Shown here: in pieces, positions 1-8,743 of the stretch
How positions within the stretch are numbered: position 1 is the first letter of the stretch
Layout of the letters: every line of letters starts with the position of its first letter
NCBI GenBank assembly: GCA_002376235.1
Contig: DFNX01000016.1
Coordinates: 992,001-1,056,000, forward strand
Origin: Neorhizobium sp. UBA3556
GTDB taxonomy: Bacteria > Pseudomonadota > Alphaproteobacteria > Rhizobiales > Rhizobiaceae
Reading direction: 5' to 3'
DNA length: 64,000 bases
Made by a program: the position numbers and the translations under genes
Notes under the pieces: model-generated
Database searches by the model: none
The model's input: the letters and a program-made list of their open reading frames with translations, nothing else
What the model was told of the DNA's origin: nothing

Positions 1-331
1 CCGCCTTCGCGCGATTATCCGCCGCTCGCAGGGCAAGGCTGCCCCGGTGCTGCAGGCCGGGCGCCTGAAACTCGACCCGCGCGCGAAAAGCGCGTCCGTC
101 GATGGCCTGCCGGTGGAACTCACCCCGCTCGAATATCGCTGCCTGCATTACCTGATGGCCAATGGCGACCGGCATGTCTCGCAGATGGAACTGACCGAAC
201 AGCTTTATGCGCAGGATTTCGAGCGAGAGAGCAATTCGGTCGAGGTTCTGGTCGGGCGCTTGCGCAAGAAATTCGGCAAGGACCTCATCGCCACCCGCCG
301 CGGCTACGGCTACCGGATCGGCACCGCATGA
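1..331 (+). CDS. Response regulator, PhoP/OmpR-type, C-terminal part (5' end outside window)
   Basis: Reading frame 2 is open from the window edge and encodes the interdomain linker followed by a complete winged-helix DNA-binding domain of the OmpR/PhoB class (about 109 residues visible). The typical elements are present: LTPLEYRCLHYL, the recognition helix region ending in SNSVEVLVGRLRKKF, and the wing RRGYGYRI. The receiver domain with the phospho-acceptor Asp lies upstream of the window. The stop codon overlaps the start of the next gene, a sensor kinase, by an ATGA, so the two form one translationally coupled two-component operon. The PhoQ-like partner suggests the rhizobial FeuP/FeuQ system, but this is an inference from family resemblance. 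Confidence 0.9.
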   Translation, partial: RLRAIIRRSQGKAAPVLQAGRLKLDPRAKSASVDGLPVELTPLEYRCLHYLMANGDRHVSQMELTEQLYAQDFERESNSVEVLVGRLRKKFGKDLIATRRGYGYRIGTA

Positions 332-1698
332 CCGGGGACAACTCAACCGCAAAGCCAGGACGTCGTCCGCTTTCAATTCGCACCCGGTTTCTGATCATTT
401 CACTGATCACCGTTCCCGCCGCGCTCGCGCTGGCGGGATTGTTCATGGTCTCGGTCTTTTCCGCCAATCTGGAACGACGGCTCGACGCAGAACTGACCGG
501 CCATATCAACAATATCGCAGCCTCCCTGCGCTTTGCTCCAGATGGCAGCCCGGAACGGCCGGCGGGCTTTTTCGATAAGCGTTTCGGGGATGCCTATGGC
601 GGTCTCTACTGGCAGATCGGAGACGACACGTCCCCTGCTCGCCTGCGCTCGCCCTCGCTCTGGGATTTTACGCTCGCCCCGCCCGCCGACCTGCCGACAG
701 ATGGCCGGGTTCTGCACTACGTCACGGCCGGACCCGACGGCTCGAAACTGACGGCACAGCAGCGGCAGATCATGGTACCGACGCCCGCTGGCCTGAAAAC
801 CCTGCGGATCACGGTTGCTGCCGACCGCAAGCCCCTGCAGGATGCCGGTTATCGTTTCGCCTTCGACATCCTGCCCTATCTCGCGGGGCTGGCGCTCTTT
901 CTGATCGGCGCCTCGCTCATTCAGGTCGTGTTCGGCCTGAAGCCTCTCGCCGCCCTGACAAGTGGTCTCGACCGTATTCGCGAACGCCGTGGGGGACGGC
1001 TGGACGGCGTGCTGCCGAAGGAGTTCGAGCCCGTCGAAAATTCGGTCAACCGACTGCTCGACGCACAGGCCCAGGCGATCGCCAAGGCCCGCGCCCGCGC
1101 CGGTGATCTGGCGCATGGGCTCAAAACGCCGCTGACGATCCTCTCCAACGATGCCCTGACCCTGCGCCAGAAGGGCGAGACGGAGATGGCCGACGAGATC
1201 GACCGGCTGGTGGCCATGATGCGTGCCCATGTCGAGGCCGAACTGGCAAGGAGCCGGATCGTCGCCAATGCCGAACTGCGCCAGTCCGATGCCGACATGG
1301 AAAAGATCACCGGCCAGATCGTCCGCACACTGAAGCGCACGCCGGAAGGCGAAGCGCTGACGTGGAATGTGGAGATCGGCGAACCGGCCGAGGTCCCACT
1401 CGACCCGCATGATCTGCGCGAACTGATCGGCAACATCGTCGAGAATACCGTCAAATGGGCCTCGAGCGAAGTGACCATCACCTGGAAAAACCGCCGCCTG
1501 ATCGTCACCGACGATGGCCCCGGCGTCGATCCGGAAAAGATCCGCAGCATGACCGAACGTGGTGTCAGACTAGATGAGCAGGTTCCCGGCACAGGATTGG
1601 GTCTTTCGATCGTCAAGGAAATCTGCACCGTCTATGGCCTGACGCTGTCGATCGAGAACCGCAAGGGCGCCGGATTGCAGGTCACGATCGAATTCTGA
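328..1698 (+). CDS. PhoQ-like sensor histidine kinase
   Basis: Membrane sensor kinase of 456 residues, cognate partner of the upstream response regulator (4-nt overlap). TM segments are at about 20-45 and 182-204 and enclose a periplasmic sensor domain. The H-box GDLAHGLKTPLT places the phospho-acceptor at His263. The N-box (NIVEN, 369-373), G1 (DDGPGV, 395-400) and G2 (GTGLGLS, 421-427) complete the ATP-binding domain. The H-box sequence and the lack of an obvious HAMP signature resemble PhoQ and rhizobial FeuQ, which responds to osmotic or envelope conditions in Sinorhizobium. The identity of the stimulus here is inferred only from that similarity. Confidence 0.9.
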   Translation: MTGDNSTAKPGRRPLSIRTRFLIISLITVPAALALAGLFMVSVFSANLERRLDAELTGHINNIAASLRFAPDGSPERPAGFFDKRFGDAYGGLYWQIGDDTSPARLRSPSLWDFTLAPPADLPTDGRVLHYVTAGPDGSKLTAQQRQIMVPTPAGLKTLRITVAADRKPLQDAGYRFAFDILPYLAGLALFLIGASLIQVVFGLKPLAALTSGLDRIRERRGGRLDGVLPKEFEPVENSVNRLLDAQAQAIAKARARAGDLAHGLKTPLTILSNDALTLRQKGETEMADEIDRLVAMMRAHVEAELARSRIVANAELRQSDADMEKITGQIVRTLKRTPEGEALTWNVEIGEPAEVPLDPHDLRELIGNIVENTVKWASSEVTITWKNRRLIVTDDGPGVDPEKIRSMTERGVRLDEQVPGTGLGLSIVKEICTVYGLTLSIENRKGAGLQVTIEF

Positions 1699-1771
1699 CC
1701 TTTGGCAGGAACGGCAAGGCAACGAACCGGCAGACGAAGCGTTTGCACGAAGGTAGACGACCTTTGGCAGG

Positions 1772-2245
1772 ATGGCGAAATTGTCCCTCACCCTCGAAGA
1801 TCGACATATGCGCCGGCGATCCTTCATCGCCGACACGACGGCACTCATCCTTTTCTTCACCACGACCGGCATTATCAACGAGCGCTTCATCGCGCAGATG
1901 AGCTGGGAAGAAGTGCTGAATGCCCGCCTTCTGGGTGCCCTGCTGATGATCCCGGTCGGCAGGCCTTATGGAATGTGGCGGGACTGGGTGATGAAACGGG
2001 CGACCGACACCCGGATCTCCCAACTGTTCTGGGACAGTATGGCACTGCTCAGCTTTCAGGTGCCGATCTATGCGGTCATCATTGCCGTCAGCGGAGCGTC
2101 CGGTACCGGCCTTTTCTACGGCATTCTAGGAGCAGCGGTCATGATGCTGATGCTCGGAAGTCCCTATGGATGGTTTCTAAACCGTGTGAGACGCCTGTTC
2201 GGCCTGCCGCCGGGCGGCGAAAAGCCGATGTCTCTGAACAGCTGA
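1772..2245 (+). CDS. alaE: L-alanine exporter AlaE family protein
   Basis: Small inner-membrane protein of 157 residues with four hydrophobic segments. It matches the AlaE family by length (E. coli AlaE is about 149 residues) and by characteristic stretches: an N-terminal ADTxAL segment, the RPYGMWRD motif after TM2, FQVPIYAVI in TM3, and SPYGWFLNRVRRLF near the C-terminus. The family exports L-alanine. The start at 1772 is the first ATG; a second ATG at 1808 (MRRRSF) is a plausible alternative that would remove 12 residues. The gene stands alone, 73 bp after the sensor kinase. Confidence 0.8.
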   Translation: MAKLSLTLEDRHMRRRSFIADTTALILFFTTTGIINERFIAQMSWEEVLNARLLGALLMIPVGRPYGMWRDWVMKRATDTRISQLFWDSMALLSFQVPIYAVIIAVSGASGTGLFYGILGAAVMMLMLGSPYGWFLNRVRRLFGLPPGGEKPMSLNS

Positions 2246-2505
2246 ACAGTAACAGGTGCGTCCTTGTCACGCACGGATCTCGACCGAACTGTCTGTGGGA
2301 AACCTTGCCCGCCCGATGACAGCGGCCATCAATGGCGGTAACGAGGCTTTTTGCGAGCCGGCACGATGTATCGAAGCATCCGCGGCGATCCCGTGCCCGC
2401 GCGACAGGCAAAAATTCATTCCCGCCTTGAAATTCAGAAATCAAAAACGACGACATTGCAAAGCATGTCGGTCGACCGGCGGGATGCAACAGGACAGGGC
2501 GAGCG

Positions 2506-3840
2506 ATGAGCGAGACAGGTGGGTATTTTCCGCGTTGGCGGCTGAAGACGGAAGGGCGCATCCTGCCTGACGAACGTCTTCCGGCAGGACCGACGGTGGT
2601 GCTGGGCTTCCAGCACGTGGTGGCAATGTTCGGTTCGACCGTTCTTGCCCCGATGATCATGGGTTTCGATCCGAACGTATCGATCCTGTTTTCCGGCATC
2701 TCGACACTGATCTTCTTCATCGCCGTCGGCGGCCGTGTACCGAGCTATCTCGGCTCCTCCTTCGCCTTCATCGGTCCGGTTCTGGTGGCGACGGCCGCAG
2801 CGGCCGGCGCACCTAACCCGAATATCGCCCTGGCGCTCGGCGGCATCATCGCAGCCGGTGCGCTTTACGCCCTGATCGGCATCATCGTCATGATGGCCGG
2901 CCATCGCTGGATCGAGCGGCTGATGCCGCCGGTTCTGACCGGCGCGATCGTCGCTGCCATCGGCCTCGTGCTGGCACCGATCGCAATCGCCAGCGCATCC
3001 GGCACCGGTGCGACCACACCCGACGGCAGCCAGCTGTCGCGCTGGGTGGCAATCGCAACCGTGGCAGCTGTCGGCCTCGTTGCCGTCTACGCACCCGGCA
3101 TGACCCGCCGCCTGCCGATCCTTATCGGCGGCGCTTTCGCCTATATCCTCTATCTCGTGCTGGCGAACGGCATGGGCTACGGCACGCCGATCGATTTCTC
3201 CGGCGTCTCTTCTGCCGCATGGTTCGGCATGCCGACCTTCACGGCCCCGGTCTTCTCCGCCTCCGCGATCACCCTGATCGCCCCGGTCGTAGTCATCCTG
3301 GTTGCCGAAAACCTCGGACACATCAAGGCGATCGGCGCCATGACCGGCCGCAATCTCGACCCCTATCTCGGCCGCGCCTTCATCGGTGACGGTGTTGCGA
3401 CGATGTTCTCCGGCTTCTTCGGCGGCACCGGCATGACGACCTATGCCGAAAACATGGGCGTCATGGCCGTCACCCGCATTTTCTCGACGCTGGTCTTCCT
3501 CGTTGCCGCCTTCGTCGCCATCCTGCTCGGCTTCTCGCCGAAATTCGGCGCGCTTATCCAGACCATTCCGGGTCCGGTTCTCGGCGGCCTGTCGATCGTC
3601 GTCTTCGGCCTGATCGCCGCAACCGCCGGCCGCATCTGGGTGGAAAACAAGGTCGACTTTTCCGAGCCGCGCAACCTGATCACCGTCGGCGTCGCGCTGG
3701 TGCTGGGCGCCGGCAACTTCAAGCTCGATGTCGCAGGCTTCACGCTCGACGGCATCGGCACCGCCACGATCGGCGCGATCGTGCTCTATCACGCACTCGG
3801 CCTGACCAAGGCTGCGCAGAAGCCCGATCAGCAGGCGTGA
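2506..3840 (+). CDS. uraA: Uracil/xanthine permease (NCS2 family, UraA-like)
   Basis: Integral membrane nucleobase:proton symporter of 444 residues with about 14 hydrophobic segments. The N-terminal FGSTVLAPMIMGF, the GSSFAFIGPV segment and VAENLGHIKAIG (whose acidic residue lies in the substrate site of UraA) identify the NCS2 uracil branch. The GGTGMTTYAENMGVMAVTR motif is diagnostic for the family. It probably imports uracil, which fits a window carrying the reductive pyrimidine-degradation genes preTA, hydA and an N-carbamoyl hydrolase, although those loci lie 17-30 kb away. It could be a RutG-like member. A strong hairpin follows the stop codon. Confidence 0.88.
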   Translation: MSETGGYFPRWRLKTEGRILPDERLPAGPTVVLGFQHVVAMFGSTVLAPMIMGFDPNVSILFSGISTLIFFIAVGGRVPSYLGSSFAFIGPVLVATAAAAGAPNPNIALALGGIIAAGALYALIGIIVMMAGHRWIERLMPPVLTGAIVAAIGLVLAPIAIASASGTGATTPDGSQLSRWVAIATVAAVGLVAVYAPGMTRRLPILIGGAFAYILYLVLANGMGYGTPIDFSGVSSAAWFGMPTFTAPVFSASAITLIAPVVVILVAENLGHIKAIGAMTGRNLDPYLGRAFIGDGVATMFSGFFGGTGMTTYAENMGVMAVTRIFSTLVFLVAAFVAILLGFSPKFGALIQTIPGPVLGGLSIVVFGLIAATAGRIWVENKVDFSEPRNLITVGVALVLGAGNFKLDVAGFTLDGIGTATIGAIVLYHALGLTKAAQKPDQQA

Positions 3841-3851
3841 TCATGAAGACA

Positions 3852-3879
3852 AGCGCAGGCCGCATGACTGGCCTGCGCT
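3852..3879 (+). terminator. Hairpin after uracil permease gene
   Basis: A perfect 10-bp stem, AGCGCAGGCC paired with GGCCTGCGCT around an 8-nt loop, begins 11 bp after the permease stop codon. There is no strong T-run after it, so termination efficiency is uncertain. The remaining roughly 280 bp up to the helicase start (3880-4163) hold no recognisable gene and probably form the promoter and 5' leader of the helicase. Confidence 0.6.
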
Positions 3880-4163
3880 TCGCATCTGCGAAATATCCTT
3901 GACTTTTCCCGTCGAATCCACCAAATGCGGGTCATGCTTTCACCTTCCGGCCGCCGCGTGAGTTGGCCCTGCGACAGTAAAGTTCGCAAAGAAGGAACAA
4001 GGCGCACAGATAGATCGCCCTGACATTCAGGGTTCAAGCGCTGGGAAGCAATTTCCAACAAACAAGTTCCCACTTCACGCGGGGTTCTTGACGCCAGAGA
4101 CAGCCGACACGGCATGGTGCCGAGCCGGCATAAATGTTTTTGGCGCCCCGAAAGGTATTCGCT

Positions 4164-5945
4164 TTGACGAATTTTGAATCTCTTGGTGTCTCCAAGCAGA
4201 TCGTCGCCACGCTGACCGCGCTTGGCATTGAAACCCCGACGCCGATCCAGGCGCAGGCTATCCCGCTTCTCCTCGAAGGCCGCGACCTGATCGGTCTGGC
4301 CCAGACCGGCACCGGCAAGACCGCCGCTTTCGGCCTGCCGCTGATCGAGCGTCTGCTCGCTGAAAACATCCGCCCCGACAACCGCACGACCCGTTCGCTG
4401 ATCCTCGCCCCGACGCGCGAACTGGTGAACCAGATCGCCGCCAACCTGAAGACTTTCGTCAAGGGTCGCCCGCTGAAGATCAACCTCGTCGTCGGCGGCG
4501 TATCGATCAACAAGCAGCAGCTGCAACTGGAAAAGGGCACCGATATTCTCGTCGCCACCCCCGGTCGTCTGCTTGACCTCGTTGCCCGCCGCGCCATTGG
4601 CCTGACGACGGTTCGCTTCCTCGTTCTCGACGAAGCCGACCAGATGCTAGACCTCGGCTTCGTGCACGACCTGCGCAAGATCTCGAAAATGGTGCCGAAG
4701 AAGCGCCAGACCATGCTGTTTTCGGCCACCATGCCGAAGGCGATCGCCGATCTGGCTGCCGACTTCCTGACCGACCCGACCAAGGTCGAAGTCACGCCTC
4801 CGGGCAAGGCTGCCGACAAGGTCGAGCAGTATGTCCACTTCGTTGCCGGCAAGGGTGACAAGACGGAGATCCTGCGCAAGTCGCTGCTCGAAAATCCGGA
4901 CGGCCGCTCGATCGTCTTCATGCGCACCAAGCACACCGCCGAGAAGCTGATGAAGCATCTCGACAATATCGGCTTCTCGGTCGCCTCGATCCACGGCAAC
5001 AAGAGCCAGGGTCAGCGCGAACGGGCGCTCAAGGGCTTCCGTGACGGCGAGATCAAGACGCTGATCGCCACCGACGTCGCCGCCCGCGGCATCGACATCC
5101 CGGCTGTCAGCCACGTCTACAACTACGACCTTCCGGAAGTACCGGACGCATACGTTCACCGTATCGGCCGTACCGCACGCGCAGGCCGCGACGGCATCGC
5201 GATTGCGTTCTGCGCTCCCGATGAAACGCTGCTTCTGCGCGACATCGAAAAACTGATGGGCATCGAGATCAAGGCTGCATCGGGCGAACGCCCGGAAGCG
5301 CTGAACCGTCCGGTTCGCGGCAACGGTAACAACAACCGCGGCGGCAACAAGGCCCGCGGTGGAAACGGTGGCGGCAACGGCGAAGGCGGCAAGTCCAAGC
5401 GCCGCGAACGCCCGGCCCGCAAGCCGTTCTTCGCCGAAGGTGCCGAAGGCGCTTCGGAAGAACGTGGCGAGCGTCAGGAACGCCGTGGCGGCTCCAACAA
5501 TCGCCCACAGCGTGACAACCGCCGCAACGAAGATTTCCGTGGCCAGCGCCGCAACGAGGAAGCTCCGCGTTCGGAAGTCGACAACGATCTGGCGACGACC
5601 TCGGATTTCCGTCCGAACCGTGGCGAGCAGCAGAAGCGTAACGGCGGCAACAACCGCGGCCATCAGGGCCAAGGTCAGGGTCAGCGTCAGCCGAACAATG
5701 GCGGCAATCGTGACCGCGCCGCTCACGGCGCCCACGAAGCCGGCAAGCAACGCCAGCAGCATCAGGCCGGTGCGACCGATGGTGCACAGGCTCCGGCAAA
5801 GACCGGCGGCCAGAACCGCCACGCGCCCCAGAAGACCAATCAGGGCGAAGGCCGCGGCCCCGTCCGCTTCGGCAATCCGGGCCCCGCTCGCGGCGACGAG
5901 CAGCGCGGTGGCGGCTTCCAGGGCCGCAAGCGCCGTCCGGCGTAA
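4164..5945 (+). CDS. DEAD-box ATP-dependent RNA helicase with G/N/R/Q-rich tail
   Basis: RNA helicase of about 593 residues. I place the start at the TTG at 4164 because an AAAGG lies 8 nt upstream and the protein then begins with TNFESLG, as in relatives; the ATG at 4134 has no Shine-Dalgarno sequence and would add 10 residues. Core motifs in TTG-start numbering are the Q-motif TPTPIQ (about 25-30), Walker A AQTGTGKT (46-53), PTREL, DEAD (156-159), SAT (187-189) and HRIGRTARAGR. The last 200 or so residues are a low-complexity tail rich in Gly, Asn, Arg and Gln with RGG-like repeats, typical of RhlE/CsdA-type helicases. Such tails bind RNA and can promote condensation. Likely roles are ribosome assembly or mRNA decay. 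Confidence 0.93.
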   Translation: MTNFESLGVSKQIVATLTALGIETPTPIQAQAIPLLLEGRDLIGLAQTGTGKTAAFGLPLIERLLAENIRPDNRTTRSLILAPTRELVNQIAANLKTFVKGRPLKINLVVGGVSINKQQLQLEKGTDILVATPGRLLDLVARRAIGLTTVRFLVLDEADQMLDLGFVHDLRKISKMVPKKRQTMLFSATMPKAIADLAADFLTDPTKVEVTPPGKAADKVEQYVHFVAGKGDKTEILRKSLLENPDGRSIVFMRTKHTAEKLMKHLDNIGFSVASIHGNKSQGQRERALKGFRDGEIKTLIATDVAARGIDIPAVSHVYNYDLPEVPDAYVHRIGRTARAGRDGIAIAFCAPDETLLLRDIEKLMGIEIKAASGERPEALNRPVRGNGNNNRGGNKARGGNGGGNGEGGKSKRRERPARKPFFAEGAEGASEERGERQERRGGSNNRPQRDNRRNEDFRGQRRNEEAPRSEVDNDLATTSDFRPNRGEQQKRNGGNNRGHQGQGQGQRQPNNGGNRDRAAHGAHEAGKQRQQHQAGATDGAQAPAKTGGQNRHAPQKTNQGEGRGPVRFGNPGPARGDEQRGGGFQGRKRRPA

Positions 5946-5971
5946 GCACTGAGATTGGATTGAGTTGAAAG

Positions 5972-6005
5972 ACGGCCGGGTTCACCCCCGGCCGTTTTGT
6001 TTTTC
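5972..6005 (+). terminator. Rho-independent terminator of the helicase gene
   Basis: The stem ACGGCCGGG/CCCGGCCGT (5972-5980 with 5987-5995) is followed by a T-rich run (TTTTGTTTTT). It sits 27 bp after the helicase stop codon. Confidence 0.85.
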
Positions 6006-6022
6006 GGGGGGCCTAGCCTATC

Positions 6023-6130
6023 GCTAAAGCACGGCGCGATCTTTCAGATTCGCCTGTCGTGCTTTAGCTCTTTGTTTTTGCGCATGTCTTTAACCCGAAA
6101 CCGGCAACCACTTTCTGGAGACATGCTCTA
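6023..6130. repeat. Palindromic intergenic repeat, copy 1 (GCATGTCT-arm type)
   Basis: Two adjacent hairpins. The first pairs GCTAAAGCACG (6023-6033) perfectly with CGTGCTTTAGC (6058-6068). The second has arms GCATGTCT (6082-6089) and AGACATGC (6119-6126) flanking a conserved core CCCGAAACCGG. The second hairpin and the CTTTAGCTCTTTG lead recur at 19531-19602 in the same orientation. Related elements in inverted orientation with different but complementary arms lie at 13399-13463 and 18258-18318. The overall design matches the small intergenic palindromic repeats common in Rhizobiaceae. Confidence 0.75.
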
Positions 6131-6135
6131 GACGG

Positions 6136-7014
6136 CTACCCCCTCGCCTTCCGGTTCACCAGATAGACGCCCGTAACCACGATCACCGTTCCTACCACAA
6201 CCGGCACGGTCAGCGGTTCGCCGAACAGGATCGCCGCCTCGATCGCCACCATCGGCGGCATCAGATAGATCAGCGATGCGGCGCGCGAAACCTGTCCATG
6301 GCGAATGAGCCGCAAGAGCAGGAATACGGCCCCCATCGAGATACCGATCACCGACCATGCCATCGACGCCATTGCCTGCCATGTCCAATCGAAACGCATG
6401 TCCTCGGTCAAAAGAGCGATCGGAAGGGTGACGATGAGAGCACCGACGAATTGCAGCGTCGCCGTCGCCATCAGGTCGGCCTGCTGCAGGTGCTGCTTCT
6501 GGTAGATGGTCCCGTAGGTCACAGACGTCATGGCGACGAGATTGATGATCAGCGGAATGCCGAGCCCCGTCAGCCCGGCGGCAAGGCTGGCCAGAAGCTG
6601 CGGTGAAATCGCAATCAGGATTCCGGCGAAGCCGAGCCCGAGACCGATGCGTTGCCGCCCCGTCAACCGCTCGCCCAGCAGGAAGGTCGCCGCCAGCGCC
6701 GTCAAGAGCGGCTGCAGGCCGGCGATTATGCCGGACAGGCCCGACGGCACCCCCTGCCCGATCGCATACCAGACGCCGGCAAGATAAAGCCCATGCAAAA
6801 ACACGCCCGAGAGAATGGCCCTGCCGAATGCCGTAGCACTCGTCGGCCACTTGGCCCCGATCAACAGACAGAGGCCGGCAAAGGCACACGCCGCGAGAGC
6901 ATGGCGCACCGCGAGAAAGGTGATCGGGTCGGCATGCATGGCCGCGTATTTCGCCACGATCCAGCCCGTGGACCATAGAAAAGCAAATATCGCCGGCGCA
7001 AAGCGGTCAAGCAT
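6136..7014 (-). CDS. EamA/DMT-family permease
   Basis: Inner-membrane protein of 292 residues with ten predicted TM helices arranged as two EamA repeats. Repeat 1 includes FLWSTGWIVAKYAA and LQPLLTALAATFLLGERLT; repeat 2 includes YLMPPMVAIEAAILFGEPLT. The internal duplication with the GE-L motif at the end of each half is characteristic of drug/metabolite transporters. The substrate cannot be predicted; relatives export amino acids or metabolites. It is transcribed alone, towards the helicase, with an intergenic repeat just past its stop codon. Confidence 0.85.
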   Translation of the reverse strand: MLDRFAPAIFAFLWSTGWIVAKYAAMHADPITFLAVRHALAACAFAGLCLLIGAKWPTSATAFGRAILSGVFLHGLYLAGVWYAIGQGVPSGLSGIIAGLQPLLTALAATFLLGERLTGRQRIGLGLGFAGILIAISPQLLASLAAGLTGLGIPLIINLVAMTSVTYGTIYQKQHLQQADLMATATLQFVGALIVTLPIALLTEDMRFDWTWQAMASMAWSVIGISMGAVFLLLRLIRHGQVSRAASLIYLMPPMVAIEAAILFGEPLTVPVVVGTVIVVTGVYLVNRKARG

Positions 7015-7321
7015 GTTTGGCTTCCGTCAAAGAGATCAATGTCCTTAGGCAGAGAGCATTTCCCGGTCAAAGCAGAAAATCTGACGGCAATCGTCAATGG
7101 CGTTGATCATCCGTTGAGCACTTGGCGCATTAACGGGCAACACATTGATTTGACGAATGTTAGCAAATCCTGGCAGATCAAGTTCGGCTCTGGCCGGAAG
7201 CCTCGAATACCCTATTTTTAAATGCCAAGTGGAGTTTCGGTTTTGTCCTCGGCAACTGCGCATGGTTCTTGCATTGCCCTCTGCGTTGTATTCTTATGGC
7301 CAAAAAAAGGGGAACGCTTCT
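7015..7321. other. Divergent intergenic region without a gene
   Basis: About 307 bp between the DMT permease (minus) and the ATP-grasp gene (plus). It is comparatively AT-rich in its middle (7080-7310) and must hold both promoters. An in-frame extension of the ATP-grasp gene reaches back to 7157, but its translation does not resemble the family. I see no repeat or operator I can name. Confidence 0.5.
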
Positions 7322-8731
7322 TTGGCATTTGATGAAATGTTAACTGCGGAGAACCTTCCGCGCCCACCATATAAAGACTACCACGAGTGGTACGCGGCAC
7401 AGGATACTGCACATCTGATCCGCAAGACCCAGGATGCGGAAAACATCTTCAGGAAGACCGGCATCACGTTTGCGGTCTACGGCCACGCGGACAGTTCCGA
7501 AAAACTTATCCCCTTCGACATCATTCCCCGCATCATCTCCGCACGTGAATGGCGCAAGCTAGCGCAGGGCATCGAGCAACGGGTTCTGGCGCTCAACGCC
7601 TTCCTCGATGACATCTATCACAAGCAGGAAATCATCAAGGCCGGACGCATCCCGCGCGAACTGATCGAGAAAAACTCTGCCTTCCTGCCCGAAATGATCG
7701 GCTTCAAGCCGCCGGGCGGCGTCTACACCCACATCGTTGGCACCGATATCGTGCGCACCGGCGAGGACCAGTTCTATGTTCTGGAAGACAATGCCCGCAC
7801 GCCCTCCGGCGTCTCCTACATGCTGGAGAACCGCGAGACGATGATGCAGATGTTCCCGGAACTTTTCACGCTGAACAAGGTGCAGCGGGTGGAAGACTAT
7901 CCGCGCCTGCTGCGCCAGTCGCTCGCAGCCGTCGCGCCTCCGGGCTGCAAGGGCAAGCCGCGCGTCGCCGTGCTTACCCCCGGCATCTACAATTCCGCCT
8001 ATTACGAACATTCCTTCCTCGCCGACCAGATGGGCGTCGAACTGGTGGAAGGGTCTGATTTGCGCGTGCTCGACGGCAAGGTGCAGATGCGCACCACCCG
8101 CGGCTATGAGGCGATCGACGTTCTCTACCGCCGCGTCGATGACGATTTCCTTGATCCGCTTACCTTCCGCGCCGACTCGGCGCTCGGTGTGCCGGGCATC
8201 ATGGATGTCTACCGCGCCGGCAATATCACCATCGCCAACGCGCCGGGCACCGGCATTTCCGACGACAAGGCGATCTATTCCTACATGCCGGAAATCGTCG
8301 AATTCTATACCGGCCGCAAGGCGCTGCTGGAAAACGTGCCGACCTGGCGCTGTTCGGAGCCCGACAGCCTGAAATACGTGCTGGAAAACATCGCCGACCT
8401 CGTCATCAAGGAAGTCCATGGTTCCGGCGGCTACGGCATGCTGGTCGGCCCGACGGCGACCAAGAAGGAACGCACCGACTTTGCCGAAAAGCTCGCCGCA
8501 AAACCGGGCAACTACATCGCCCAGCCGACTTTGGCGCTCTCCACCGTGCCGATCTTCGTCAACAAGGGCGTAGCACCCCGGCATGTCGACCTTCGTCCCT
8601 ATGTGCTCGTATCCGACAAGGTGAAGATCATCCCCGGTGGCCTTACCCGCGTGGCGCTGAAACAGGGCTCGCTGGTGGTCAATTCCAGCCAGGGCGGCGG
8701 CACCAAGGACACCTGGGTTCTGGAAGATTGA
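7322..8731 (+). CDS. Circularly permuted ATP-grasp type 2 family protein
   Basis: Cytoplasmic protein of 469 residues from a TTG start at 7322. AAGGGGAA lies about 8 nt upstream, and the resulting N-terminus (AFDEMLTAENLPRPPYKDYHEW) and length fit the family; an open frame back to 7157 looks spurious. The family has a permuted ATP-grasp fold and is thought to form amide or peptide bonds. Visible conserved stretches are VLEDNARTPSGVSYMLENR, NAPGTGISDDKAIYSYMP and KEVHGSGGYGMLVGP (phosphate-binding). It heads an operon with an alpha-E protein (12 bp downstream) and a transglutaminase-like protein, a triad conserved in many bacteria whose product is unknown. Confidence 0.9.
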   Translation: MAFDEMLTAENLPRPPYKDYHEWYAAQDTAHLIRKTQDAENIFRKTGITFAVYGHADSSEKLIPFDIIPRIISAREWRKLAQGIEQRVLALNAFLDDIYHKQEIIKAGRIPRELIEKNSAFLPEMIGFKPPGGVYTHIVGTDIVRTGEDQFYVLEDNARTPSGVSYMLENRETMMQMFPELFTLNKVQRVEDYPRLLRQSLAAVAPPGCKGKPRVAVLTPGIYNSAYYEHSFLADQMGVELVEGSDLRVLDGKVQMRTTRGYEAIDVLYRRVDDDFLDPLTFRADSALGVPGIMDVYRAGNITIANAPGTGISDDKAIYSYMPEIVEFYTGRKALLENVPTWRCSEPDSLKYVLENIADLVIKEVHGSGGYGMLVGPTATKKERTDFAEKLAAKPGNYIAQPTLALSTVPIFVNKGVAPRHVDLRPYVLVSDKVKIIPGGLTRVALKQGSLVVNSSQGGGTKDTWVLED

Positions 8732-8743
8732 GGGCGTAAAAGA

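Noticed and set aside
2434..3792. 452-codon minus-strand open frame
   Set aside because: It lies wholly antisense to the uracil permease gene and has a low-complexity Asp/Gly/Arg/His composition typical of reverse-frame translation of GC-rich coding DNA.
4647..5822. 391-codon minus-strand open frame
   Set aside because: Antisense to the DEAD-box helicase; Ala/Val/Arg-rich shadow of the repetitive helicase tail.
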